Both the position numbers and the translations under genes were made by a program. A stretch of DNA of 38,905 nucleotides from DATKZH01 sp964475955 (GTDB taxonomy: Bacteria > Planctomycetota > Planctomycetia > Pirellulales > Thermoguttaceae), in assembly GCA_964475955.1 (NCBI GenBank), contig CAYYZY010000060.1:1-38905 (forward strand), in the 5' to 3' direction. Below the pieces are notes generated by a model. The model was not told where the DNA came from. It worked only from the letters and a program-made list of their open reading frames with translations, and did no database searches. This document shows positions 8,275 through 17,322 of the stretch, in pieces (within the stretch, counting starts at the first letter, position 1; each line of letters opens with the position of its first letter).

Positions 8275-10626
8275 ATGACGCAGGAACCTACCGCAGCCCA
8301 CAGCGAGCCGGAAACCGATTCGGCCAGGCACTTGGTGCACGTGCTGATGCAGTTCGCGCTGGCCGTGCGCGCCCGGAAGAACGTGTTGATCCTGGCCCTG
8401 GTGGTCAGCCTCCTCTTGGGTGGGTTGTACTATGCCACGGCGACCCGGTACTACTTCTCCAAGGCAGGGCTGGTGCTCCAGATATCAGACAACTGGTCGC
8501 CCGGCGTCTCCCCGGAAGAGAGGTACAGCCAGACGATGCTGCCGACTTATCAGGGGCTGATCAGCCGCTCGGAAGTGATCCTCGGCGCCATCGAGCATAT
8601 TCCCCGGGAGCAGGCGATCGACTTCGTCCATTTGCCCGAGGACCGGTGGGTCGAGGTGATCCAGTCGAGGCTCTCGGTCGCGAATCTCCGCAAGACGAAC
8701 ATCGTGGAGGTCGGCTTTCGTTCCAAGGATCCGCACGCGGCCGTGACGGTGGTCAACGCCATCGTCGACTCGTACCAGCGGTTCATGGACCAGAAATACA
8801 AGCGCAACGCCACGCGCAGCCTCGAGGCGCTGAGCAAACGGAAACACGAGCTGGACCTCAAGTTGCAGGAGAAGAAGAAGGAGGTGGCCACCGCGCGGCA
8901 GCAGGTCCGCAATCTCAACATCAGCAGCAGCAACGAAGTGCTCCATCCGGCGCAGCAGGCGGTCGTCACCCTCAACGAGCAGTACGTGAAGAGCCGACTG
9001 GAACGTCAGGACCTGGAGGACAGCCTGAACCAGGTGCGGCAGGCCGTAGCTCAAGGGGAAGACTTAGGGGAACAGGTCCTCGCCCTGGCGGAGATGCTGG
9101 GCACCGACGTGCTCCTCGGTCGACTGAATTCCAACGGGCCCGACGCCCAGTTCCGCGAAGATCTGATCAAGCGCCTTATCGAAGACCGGGCAAAGCTGAC
9201 CGAGATGCTCGGCCACTTCGGGCCGGCGAACCCCGTCGTCGTCCACCTTCAGGCGAGGATCCGACAGACCGAGCAGTCGCTTCTGGGAGCCGAGGGGGGC
9301 CTCACCGAGCAGATCGCCCGAAACCGGGACGGCCAGTTGGGTCCGATGCTGATCGGCCTGTTGGAGAAGAAGCTCGCCACGGCCATGGAGCACGAGCGCT
9401 CGCTGCTGGAGAGCGTCGAGAAGGTCGAAGCGGAGGCCGTCGACATCGTCAACCAGCTCGCCTGGCTCAAGGATTTGGAAGACGAGCGCGATTTCCTCCA
9501 GGAGGAACTCGACCTGGTAATGAAACAGATGAACGACGTGGACCTCGCCGAAGAAGGGCAGGACGTGCGCGTCCACCGCGTCGACGAGCCGACCGTCGAC
9601 ACCAAGCCCGTCTCCCCCAAGTTGGCCCACACCTTCCTGCTCGCCCTGGTGGGCGGCCTGGGCGTCGGGCTCTCCATCGTCTACGCCCTCGACGTGCTCG
9701 ACGACCGCTTCCGATCCCCGGAGGAGATGCAGACCCTGCTGGGCGTGCCCGTGCTGGCGATGGTCCGGGAGTTGCCGGTGCGCGACGAAGTGGGAATCGG
9801 GGCGCTTCAGGCCTGCGAGGCGCCCAATGCAACCGAAAGCGAGGCCTTTCGCACGCTGCGAACCGCGCTCTCCCTCGCCGAGGACGACACGCACCAGTTG
9901 GTGATTTCCAGCCCGGAGCCCGGCGACGGCAAGACCACCGTGCTGGCCAACCTGGCCGTCGCCGTGGCCCAATCGGGAAAGCGGACGCTCTTGATCGACG
10001 CCGACCTGCGACGGCCCGGGCTCACCGCCATGCTGGGAATGCGGGGAATCGGGGGGCTCTCGACGGTCATCCGCGGCGAAGACGAGCTGGTGCGCATGGC
10101 CGAGACGCACATCCGGAATTCCGGCCTCGAGGGGCTCGACGTCTTGCCCTCCGGGCCCCGGCCCGCGAATCCGGCGGAGCTGCTGGGCAGCCAGAGATTC
10201 TCCGAACTGCTGGCCTGGGCGGAGAGCATCTACGACCAGATCTTCATCGACAGTCCCCCCACGCTGGCCACCAGCGACACGGCCGTCGTGGGGCGGCTCA
10301 CCAACGCCGTGATCCTGGTCGTCCAGCCGGCGAAGAACCGGCGCCGCATGGTGATGCGGTGCGTCGAGAACTTCGCCGTCATGAAGATTCCTCTCTTGGG
10401 CCTGGTGGTCAATCGCGTCGGCTCCGTGCGCGACGGCAGCTACTACGGATACAGCGGCTACTACGGATACGACTACGCTTACAAGTACGGAGGCGACCCC
10501 GACGACGGCGACGAGGATCTGTCCGCCGAGGCCGCCGCCAGCGAAGAGTCCGCCGTCGAAGCGCGGCCCAAGCGTTTCGACGAGACGACGCCATCGGAGG
10601 GGATCGTCCCACGACGGGTCGCCTAA
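8275..10626 (+). CDS. Wzc-type chain-length determinant fused to tyrosine autokinase
   Basis: 783 residues, a full Gram-negative-style BY-kinase with the Wzz and kinase halves in one chain. Membrane helix 1 is at about residues 36-58 (NVLILALVVSLLLGGLYY). A long periplasmic coiled-coil region follows, then helix 2 at about 448-473. The cytoplasmic kinase has Walker A PGDGKTT (near 550-556), Walker A' LLIDADLRRP (near 572-581) and Walker B IFIDSPP (near 653-659). A Tyr-rich tail at about 722-738 (SYYGYSGYYGYDYAYKYGG) is the likely autophosphorylation cluster. It should control polymer length and export with the Wza-like protein. The C-terminus beyond the Tyr cluster is acidic and somewhat longer than usual. 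Confidence 0.93.
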   Translation: MTQEPTAAHSEPETDSARHLVHVLMQFALAVRARKNVLILALVVSLLLGGLYYATATRYYFSKAGLVLQISDNWSPGVSPEERYSQTMLPTYQGLISRSEVILGAIEHIPREQAIDFVHLPEDRWVEVIQSRLSVANLRKTNIVEVGFRSKDPHAAVTVVNAIVDSYQRFMDQKYKRNATRSLEALSKRKHELDLKLQEKKKEVATARQQVRNLNISSSNEVLHPAQQAVVTLNEQYVKSRLERQDLEDSLNQVRQAVAQGEDLGEQVLALAEMLGTDVLLGRLNSNGPDAQFREDLIKRLIEDRAKLTEMLGHFGPANPVVVHLQARIRQTEQSLLGAEGGLTEQIARNRDGQLGPMLIGLLEKKLATAMEHERSLLESVEKVEAEAVDIVNQLAWLKDLEDERDFLQEELDLVMKQMNDVDLAEEGQDVRVHRVDEPTVDTKPVSPKLAHTFLLALVGGLGVGLSIVYALDVLDDRFRSPEEMQTLLGVPVLAMVRELPVRDEVGIGALQACEAPNATESEAFRTLRTALSLAEDDTHQLVISSPEPGDGKTTVLANLAVAVAQSGKRTLLIDADLRRPGLTAMLGMRGIGGLSTVIRGEDELVRMAETHIRNSGLEGLDVLPSGPRPANPAELLGSQRFSELLAWAESIYDQIFIDSPPTLATSDTAVVGRLTNAVILVVQPAKNRRRMVMRCVENFAVMKIPLLGLVVNRVGSVRDGSYYGYSGYYGYDYAYKYGGDPDDGDEDLSAEAAASEESAVEARPKRFDETTPSEGIVPRRVA

Positions 10627-10794
10627 TACTACAGCGCAAGATCGACCAACTTCGACGTGAAGCGGGGCAAAACGCGTAATCACTTTGGGAAACCTGGACA
10701 CCGCTCCAGGCTGCCCGGTCCCGCATCCGAGTCGAACTTGCGCTGTCGCATTAACGCGGGCCAACACGCCGACGAGGACGGAAGGAGCCGAGCC

Positions 10795-13599
10795 GTGCCG
10801 CGAAATCAAGCCCCCCTTCCTCCCAGCGCCGATTCCGCGCAGGGGTCGGGCGACATGCCTCCGGCAGCCGACGGCACGGATCGGTTCGACCGCCTGCTGG
10901 TGCAGATCGTCGACTTCGGGCTGGCCGCGTGCATTTTCGTGGTCCCCATGCTGCTGGGAGGACGGCACGCGTTGGGGCGGCTGGCCGTTGTCGGAATTGC
11001 CGTGGCCGTGGGACTGGCGTGGTCGTTGCGCCAAACGCTCCGATCGCAAGCCGCGTGGCGGCGCAGCTCGGCGGAGTGGCTTCTCTTGGCGGGCGTCGTT
11101 CTGCTGGTGGTGCAGGTGGTGCCGCTGCCGGCCGCGCTGGCCGGGCATTTGGCCCCGCACGCTTCGGAGATCCTCCCGCTTTGGAGTTCCGACGCCGACT
11201 CGCCGGCCCGGCTGGGCCGGTGGTCGCAGGTCTCCCTGACGCCAGCGGCGACGCGCGCCGCCTTGGCCGTGTTCCTGGCCTACGGCTTGCTGTTCCTGGT
11301 GACGGTGCAGCGTATTCGGGAATTGGGCGACGTGGAACGGCTGCTGCGGTGGTGCGCCGTGTCGGCCATGGTGATGGGGGCGTTCGGAATCGTGCAGTTC
11401 CTGTTCAGCAACGGCAAGTTCTTCTGGTTCTACGAGCACGTCCAGACCGACACGCACGGCGTGGCCAAGGGCGCCTTCACCAACCGCAACCACTTCGCGC
11501 ATTTCCTGGCCCTGGGCGTCGGCCCCTTGATCTGGTGGGTGCAAAACGGCTTGCGACGGCCCGCGCGCCGCCGGCCCCAAGAGTTCGGCCGGTCGGCGGG
11601 CCGGTCCGACGCGTGGCGGCTGGCCGTTAGCCTGCGCGTCGTCGGCTTGGGCGTGGTGCTGTTCGCGGTGCTCCTTTCGTTGTCGCGAGGCGGCGCGCTG
11701 GCCACGTTGCTGGCCGTCGCGGTCTCGCTGGCGATCTGCTATCGCGGCTCGTCGATCGGGCCCAAACTGGCAGGCAGCCTGGGAGGCGTGGCCCTGCTGC
11801 TTGCGGTGTCGCTGGCGATTTTCGGACACGAGGCCGTCTCCCGCCGCCTGGGCAGCCTGACGCCCCGGCTGCTCGAAGAGGCCGACGGCGGGCAGGGTCG
11901 CCGCACGATCTGGACCACCGTCGGCAAGGCGATTCCCGACTACCCGCTGCTGGGGGCGGGCGTGGGGAGTCATCGCCACGTCTACCCGATGTACCTCGAA
12001 TGGGTCAATTCCTGGAAGTACTTCTCCCATGCCGAGTGCGGCTATCTCCAAGTGCCGCTCGAATCGGGCGGGGTCGGCCTCGCCTTGGTGCTCGCGGGGA
12101 TCGCGATGTGCGGCTTCTGGTGCGTTACCGGGATGGCGGGTGCGGCGGCCGGGCGAAGGCTGGTGTGCGTCGGCGCGGTCGCGGCCGGCCTCGTCGCCAG
12201 TGCCGCCCACAGCCTGGTCGATTTCGTCTGGTACGTCCCCGGCTGCATGGTCATCGTTGCGATCCTGGCGGCTTGCGCGTGCCGCCTGAGCCAACTGGCG
12301 AGGCAGGAGTCGACCGGCCGGGACCGACGGGTCCGCCTCCCCCGGCCGGTGGCCCCGGCCATGGTGACCGGCCTGGTCGTCGTCGGCACGTGGATGATCG
12401 GCAATCGGGCGCCCGCCGTGCCGGCCGAATTCCATTGGGATCGCTTCGTGGGGCTCAATCGTGAGTCGGACAGCCTTGTCGCCTTCGGCTTCCAGCAGCG
12501 CGACGATTCATCCGATGCACGGTATCAGGCCGCTTTGGACGCGCGCCAAAGGGTGATTGCGGAGCTGGAGCAGGTCGTCCGCTGGGACTCCGAACACGCG
12601 CTGGCGCACCTGGAGTTGGCCCAGGCGTACGTCTGCCTGTTCCACCTGAAACAACAGACCGCGTCCAATCAGTTTTCGGTCAAGATGGTCCGCGACGCGG
12701 CCATTGCTTCGGGCGCGGAATCGGTGCCGGCGGAAAGTCGGCTTGACTCCCGCGAGAAGCTGGAAGCGTGGCTGTCGAGGGCCGTGGGCAATCACTACCG
12801 CGATCTCGATCGGGCGCTGGTGCACACGCGCCGCGCGCTTTCGCTCTGCCCACTCCTGGGAAAGGGCTACCTCCTGCTCGCCGACCTCGCCTTCCTGGAA
12901 GGCGGGCGCGATCTGGCCAAGTCGGCCTGCGTCGACCAGGCGCTCACCGTGCGCCCGTTCGACGGCGTGGTGCTTCTGGTCGCCGGGAGCGAGGCGGTGA
13001 TCGAGGGCGATTTGGACGCCGGCATCGCCTACTGGAACGAATCATCCCGACGAGGACCGATCTACGAAGAGGCCGTCTTCGACATGCTCGTCGGCCAGCT
13101 CCCCTTCCCGAACGCGCAGGCGGAAATCGACTTCCTCCTCCGCGTTTTCGAGCCCGACCTGGCCGGACTGCGACTCCTGGAAAGGCGGTACCGACCCATC
13201 GCGCCCGCCGAACAGATGGTCGCGCTGCGCCGCGCTTACGTCGCCGCGCTCGAAGCCGACGTCGCCGAGGCCGAGCGACGCGAACAAACCGAACTCTGGC
13301 TCGAGGCGATGGTACTCCACCGCCGGCTCGACGCGCCCGGGCAAGCGCTCGAGTGCGCGCGCAAAGCGCTGCGCTGCGATCCGAACGACCTGCGGGTGCA
13401 CGAAGGGCTGGCCCGGTGCTTCGTGAACCTCGAGCAATTCGCCGAGGCCAGGGAGCATCTCGATTGGTGCCTCCGGCGGAAGCCCGGCGACCCGCGTCTG
13501 CTCGAGCTGAGCGACTACATGATCCGTAAGGAAGTCGCGTACGAAGCAGCCTCCCGCCGATCCCGGGCGGCGTCTGCGGCCGAATCGGAGAGATACTGA
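10795..13599 (+). CDS. O-antigen ligase/polymerase family membrane protein with TPR tail
   Basis: 934 residues from GTG 10795, chosen for the Shine-Dalgarno AAGGAG (10782-10787) at 7-nt spacing. The first ~590 residues contain about 12 membrane helices. The Wzy_C/WaaL-type loop carries NRNHFAHFLALG, GAGVGSHRHVYPMY and HAECGYLQVPLESG, then a helix with AAHSLVDFVWYVPG. The remaining ~340 residues are soluble and helical with TPR-like pairs (ALAHLELAQAYVCLF, GYLLLADLAFLEGG, LRVHEGLARCFVNLEQFAEA). Such proteins polymerise or transfer lipid-linked glycan on the periplasmic face. Which of the two applies here cannot be decided. It is third in the cluster, 168 nt after the kinase gene. Confidence 0.88.
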   Translation: MPRNQAPLPPSADSAQGSGDMPPAADGTDRFDRLLVQIVDFGLAACIFVVPMLLGGRHALGRLAVVGIAVAVGLAWSLRQTLRSQAAWRRSSAEWLLLAGVVLLVVQVVPLPAALAGHLAPHASEILPLWSSDADSPARLGRWSQVSLTPAATRAALAVFLAYGLLFLVTVQRIRELGDVERLLRWCAVSAMVMGAFGIVQFLFSNGKFFWFYEHVQTDTHGVAKGAFTNRNHFAHFLALGVGPLIWWVQNGLRRPARRRPQEFGRSAGRSDAWRLAVSLRVVGLGVVLFAVLLSLSRGGALATLLAVAVSLAICYRGSSIGPKLAGSLGGVALLLAVSLAIFGHEAVSRRLGSLTPRLLEEADGGQGRRTIWTTVGKAIPDYPLLGAGVGSHRHVYPMYLEWVNSWKYFSHAECGYLQVPLESGGVGLALVLAGIAMCGFWCVTGMAGAAAGRRLVCVGAVAAGLVASAAHSLVDFVWYVPGCMVIVAILAACACRLSQLARQESTGRDRRVRLPRPVAPAMVTGLVVVGTWMIGNRAPAVPAEFHWDRFVGLNRESDSLVAFGFQQRDDSSDARYQAALDARQRVIAELEQVVRWDSEHALAHLELAQAYVCLFHLKQQTASNQFSVKMVRDAAIASGAESVPAESRLDSREKLEAWLSRAVGNHYRDLDRALVHTRRALSLCPLLGKGYLLLADLAFLEGGRDLAKSACVDQALTVRPFDGVVLLVAGSEAVIEGDLDAGIAYWNESSRRGPIYEEAVFDMLVGQLPFPNAQAEIDFLLRVFEPDLAGLRLLERRYRPIAPAEQMVALRRAYVAALEADVAEAERREQTELWLEAMVLHRRLDAPGQALECARKALRCDPNDLRVHEGLARCFVNLEQFAEAREHLDWCLRRKPGDPRLLELSDYMIRKEVAYEAASRRSRAASAAESERY

Positions 13600-13794
13600 C
13601 ACTTGGAACCCCGGCCCGAAGTGACAACCGGCTTTCCCCTGAAGAGCCCTAATCTTTCGGCGTATGGGGCGCGGCCTCGCACGGGGCCCCCCAACACGCC
13701 TCCGAAGGCGACGCCCACGGCGCCGTGCCTTGCGGAAACCGATCTTCAGACGGGCGCCGGCCTCGACGGCGATGCATTCTCGAAGGCACAAGGG

Positions 13795-15705
13795 ATGGAG
13801 ACTGGGCGGACCGAACGAACGGAACCGGCGATTCGGCCAGGCGTGCGGCTGCGCTCCGCGCTGCGCCAGGTGAAGTACGCGTTGCTTCTGCTCCCGATAT
13901 TCGTGGGCAGCTACTACCTGGCCTACTGGCTGCGCTTCGAGGGCCGGCCGCCTCGCCCGATGATGCACCTGTTCGCGGCGACCGTCGTTGGCGTCGTCCT
14001 GGCCAAGCTGGCTGCGTTCGCGTGGTTTCGCGTGTACCAGGGCTGGGGGCGGCTGGTCACCTTCTACGATCTGGTCGCGTTGGTGCAGGCCGCGACCGGG
14101 GCGCTACTGGCCACGGTGCTCGTCGACCGGTTCCTCATCTCGGCGCCGGCCATTCCCCGCAGCGTGTTCGTATTGGATTGGGGCGCCACGATCGTCATGG
14201 TCGGGGGAATCCGCGCCCTGTGGCGGGTGATGGAGGAGCGGCGTTTGCCGTTCATCTCCCGCGGCAAGCTCCCCGCGTTCATCGTCGGTGCGAACGACGC
14301 CGGCGAAGCCCTGCTGCGCACGATCATCCGCAACGGAGCCTCGACGTACCAGGTGGTCGGATTCCTCGACGACGACGACCGGCGCCAGGGAACCCGCATC
14401 GGCGGCGTGCCGGTGATCGGCACGAGCCGCCAGGTCTGCCAACTGGCCGAACGGCACGGCGTCCGCAACGTGCTGATCGCCGCCGGGAGCCTCTACGGCA
14501 AGCAGGTGCGGCGATTGGTGGACCGCGCGCGCCGGCACTCGATCTGCGTCAAGGTGCTGCCCAGCTACGAGCAATTGATCAGCGGCAACGTGGAAATCCG
14601 CGCGCGGCCCGTGCTCATCGAAGACCTCCTGTGCCGGGAGCCGGTCCAGTTGGAAATGGAGGGCATCGGCCACTGGCTCGACGGCCGCGTGCTGCTGGTG
14701 ACCGGCAGCGCCGGCAGCATCGGTTCGGAGATCTGCCGGCAGTTGCTGCAATTCGCGCCGAAGCGGATCGTCCTCGTCGACCGGAGCGAGAACGGCCAGT
14801 TCTTCCTGGAACGCGAACTCCGCGTTCTGGCGCAGCGCACGGAACTCGAAGTGTGCGTGGCCGACGTCCTCGACGAGGCGCGGATGCGCAACGTCCTGGC
14901 AACCCACCGGCCCGAAATCGTCTTCCACGCCGCCGCCTACAAGCACGTGCCGTTGATGGAAGCGCATCCGGGCGAAGCCGTGAAGAACATCGTGCTCGCC
15001 ACGCGGCGTCTGGCCGACCTGGCCATCGCGTCCGGCGTGCAGTCGTTCGTGCTGATCTCCACCGACAAGGCGGTCAATCCGACGAGCGTGATGGGCGCCT
15101 GCAAGAGGGCGGCCGAGCTCTACGTCCAGTCGGTTGCCGACGCCTCCCCGTGCCGCTTCGTCACCGTCCGCTTCGGGAACGTCCTCGATTCGGCCGGCAG
15201 CGTCGTGCAGGTCTTCAACCAGCAGATCGCCGAGGGGGGGCCCGTCACCGTCACCGACCCGCGCATGTGCCGGTACTTCATGACCATCCCCGAAGCCGCC
15301 CGGCTGGTCGTCCAGGCCGGCGCCATCGGCAATTCGGGCGAGATCCTCCTGCTCGACATGGGGGAGCCGGTCCGGATCATGGACCTCGCCGAAGAGATGA
15401 TTCGGCTTTCGGGGCTGGTGGTCGGCAAAGACGTCGAGATCAAGACCGTCGGCATGCGTCCCGGCGAGAAACTCGCCGAGCAACTGCTCGCCGGCGCCGA
15501 GTCGCACTGCCCCACGCGCCACGAGAAGATCCTCGTCGTCGAACGGGAACGACCCGACCGCGAGGCGATCGCCCGCCAGGTCGAGCGGCTACGGCTGCTG
15601 GCCAATGACCAGCCGGCCCTGATTCTCCGACACCTCCACCGAATGGTCCCCGAATACGTGAGCGACGCGCCCCAGGAAACGTACGAAGGCCGTGCCGCGG
15701 CCTAA
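13795..15705 (+). CDS. WbpM/CapD-type nucleotide-sugar 4,6-dehydratase
   Basis: 636 residues from ATG 13795, preceded by GAAGG (13782-13786); an upstream TTG at 13603 is possible but encodes a Pro-rich segment unlike the family. The N-terminus has four membrane helices (starting YALLLLPIFVGSYYLAYWL). A CoA-binding-like Rossmann fold follows (AFIVGANDAGEALLRTII). The catalytic SDR half has TGSAGSIGSE at about residues 303-312 and STDKAVNPTSVMGACK at 422-437. At the catalytic Tyr position the sequence has Met433, with Lys437 retained. This S-M-K arrangement is the one described for WbpM-type UDP-GlcNAc 4,6-dehydratases. The product likely feeds a deoxy-amino sugar to the aminotransferase encoded downstream. 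Confidence 0.92.
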   Translation: METGRTERTEPAIRPGVRLRSALRQVKYALLLLPIFVGSYYLAYWLRFEGRPPRPMMHLFAATVVGVVLAKLAAFAWFRVYQGWGRLVTFYDLVALVQAATGALLATVLVDRFLISAPAIPRSVFVLDWGATIVMVGGIRALWRVMEERRLPFISRGKLPAFIVGANDAGEALLRTIIRNGASTYQVVGFLDDDDRRQGTRIGGVPVIGTSRQVCQLAERHGVRNVLIAAGSLYGKQVRRLVDRARRHSICVKVLPSYEQLISGNVEIRARPVLIEDLLCREPVQLEMEGIGHWLDGRVLLVTGSAGSIGSEICRQLLQFAPKRIVLVDRSENGQFFLERELRVLAQRTELEVCVADVLDEARMRNVLATHRPEIVFHAAAYKHVPLMEAHPGEAVKNIVLATRRLADLAIASGVQSFVLISTDKAVNPTSVMGACKRAAELYVQSVADASPCRFVTVRFGNVLDSAGSVVQVFNQQIAEGGPVTVTDPRMCRYFMTIPEAARLVVQAGAIGNSGEILLLDMGEPVRIMDLAEEMIRLSGLVVGKDVEIKTVGMRPGEKLAEQLLAGAESHCPTRHEKILVVERERPDREAIARQVERLRLLANDQPALILRHLHRMVPEYVSDAPQETYEGRAAA

Positions 15706-15735
15706 ACCGCCGCGCGATTCGCCGACACCCACACT

Positions 15736-15788
15736 GTGGGGAACGCCCTCCACGAAAACTCCGCAACGCCACGGAGGCCCTCCCCTAC
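15736..15788. repeat. Degenerate palindromic doublet
   Basis: It begins GTGGGGAACGCCCTCC and ends GGAGGCCCTCCCCTAC, so the ends are near-inverted copies; internal loop-like CTCC and GGAG are complementary. It resembles the better preserved element at 30660-30728 but has mismatched stems. It lies in the 208-nt gap between the dehydratase and glycosyltransferase genes. Confidence 0.55.
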
Positions 15789-15913
15789 GGTTCTCGTGGG
15801 AGCGCCGGGAAGTCGGGCACGGCGATTCCTTCACCGACCAAGCCACGAAGCACAACGCGCTACCGAGCCGCCACGGCGCCCGTGACTCGGCAAAGCGCTG
15901 GAGAAAGCCGATC

Positions 15914-17143
15914 TTGAGAGTCATCTACCTGCACCAGTACTTCACGACGCCCGACATGGTCGGCGGCACTCGCTCCTACGAGATGGCGCGCCGGCTGGTG
16001 CGCGGCGGGCATGAGGTGCACATGATCACTTCGGATCGCGCCGCGGGCACGCGCGGATGGCGAGAGACGGAGGAGGCCGGGATCCACGTCCATTGGGCTC
16101 CCGTTCGCTACTCCAGTGGAATGGGATTCCGGCGGCGGATCGTGGCCTTCGCGCAGTTTGCCTCGATGGCCGCTCGCAAGGCCGCAAGCCTGCCCGGCGA
16201 TCTGGTCTTCGCCACAAGCACTCCGCTGACCATCGCGCTGCCGGCGATCTACGCGGCGCGCAGGAAGTCGATCCCCATGGTCTTCGAGGTGCGCGACCTG
16301 TGGCCCCAGGCGCCGATTGCCGTGGGAGCGCTTCGGAGTCGCCCTGCGATCGCCGCGGCCCGATGGCTCGAGCGGTTCGCCTACCGACATTCCGAGCGGA
16401 TCGTGGCCCTGGGCGACGCGATGAAGGCCGGCGTGGTCGCGACCGGGTACCCGGCCGACCGGGTGACCGTCATCCCCAACGGCTGCGACTTGTCGCTATT
16501 CGACGTTCCCAAGCAGGTAGGGCGCGATTTTCGCGGCCGGCACGATTGGCTCCAGGACCGGCCTCTGGTCGTTTACACTGGGGCATTAGGCCGGGTCAAC
16601 GGCGTCGAGTACCTGGCCCGGCTGGCGGCCGCCGTGCGCCGCCACGATCCCGAGCTTCGGTTCCTGGTGGTTGGGACCGGCTGCGAAGAACGCAAGGTCC
16701 GCACCGTGGCGGGGGAGTTGGGCGTTTTGGGGCAGAACTTCTTTCTCGAACCGCCCGTTCCGAAGAGCGAGATTCCCGCCATCCTCTCCGGGGCCGACCT
16801 GGCCACCTCCACGGTGATCGACCACCCGCACCTGTGGCAGAATTCCGCCAACAAACTGTTCGACGCCCTGGCCGCCGGCCGGCCGGTCGCCATCAACCAC
16901 GAGGGAGAACTGGCCGACACGATCCGCGAGGCCGGCTGCGGCCTCGTGCTGCACTCCCATGACTTGGAATCGTCGGCCAGGCAGTTGATCGGTGCGCTCC
17001 GGGACCCCAGTTGGTGCATCCGGGCACGCACGGCGGCGAAGCGCCTGGCGCGAGGCCGCCTGGCCCGCGACCGCCTGGCGGCCACGCTGGAATCGGTGCT
17101 GCTTGAGGCGCTTCCGGCCGGACGAATGCGGCGCGCCGCTTGA
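15914..17143 (+). CDS. GT4-family glycosyltransferase
   Basis: 409 residues from TTG 15914; GGAG (15900-15903) lies 10 nt upstream and the protein then begins as a typical GT-B fold (RVIYLHQYFTTPDMVGGTRS). The N-terminal domain has YEMARRLVRGGHEVHMIT and FEVRDLWPQAP. The C-terminal nucleotide-sugar domain has VIPNGCDLSLF, VVYTGALGRVNGVEYL, FLVVGTGCEERKV and KLFDALAAGRPVAIN. The GxxN/EVRDLWP pattern resembles WcaI/WbuB-type transferases acting on undecaprenyl-linked glycans at the cytoplasmic face. The sugar donor cannot be inferred. It is fifth in the exopolysaccharide cluster. Confidence 0.9.
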   Translation: MRVIYLHQYFTTPDMVGGTRSYEMARRLVRGGHEVHMITSDRAAGTRGWRETEEAGIHVHWAPVRYSSGMGFRRRIVAFAQFASMAARKAASLPGDLVFATSTPLTIALPAIYAARRKSIPMVFEVRDLWPQAPIAVGALRSRPAIAAARWLERFAYRHSERIVALGDAMKAGVVATGYPADRVTVIPNGCDLSLFDVPKQVGRDFRGRHDWLQDRPLVVYTGALGRVNGVEYLARLAAAVRRHDPELRFLVVGTGCEERKVRTVAGELGVLGQNFFLEPPVPKSEIPAILSGADLATSTVIDHPHLWQNSANKLFDALAAGRPVAINHEGELADTIREAGCGLVLHSHDLESSARQLIGALRDPSWCIRARTAAKRLARGRLARDRLAATLESVLLEALPAGRMRRAA

Positions 17144-17322
17144 TGCGAGGCACAACCCATGCGATCCCCCGTCCATCGCACCCCCCGGTCCAACAGCGAA
17201 CCGTGCCGCGGGGCCCGTCCCCTGACGGCAAGTCCTGCTCGGCAGTGACAGCCCGGGCGCGCGGTCGGACACCCGCCCACCGCAATCGAACCAGCCGTGT
17301 CCCCGATGTTTTGGAGAGAGCC

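Noticed and set aside
5985..10679. A 1564-codon plus-strand open frame
   Set aside because: It runs out of frame through three recognised genes and an intergenic region and is Arg/Gly/Pro-rich, so it is a GC shadow.
9064..12435. A 1123-codon open frame on the minus strand across the exopolysaccharide genes
   Set aside because: It lies opposite clear kinase and ligase genes, is rich in His, Arg, Gly and Gln, and has no domain. It is a by-product of high GC.
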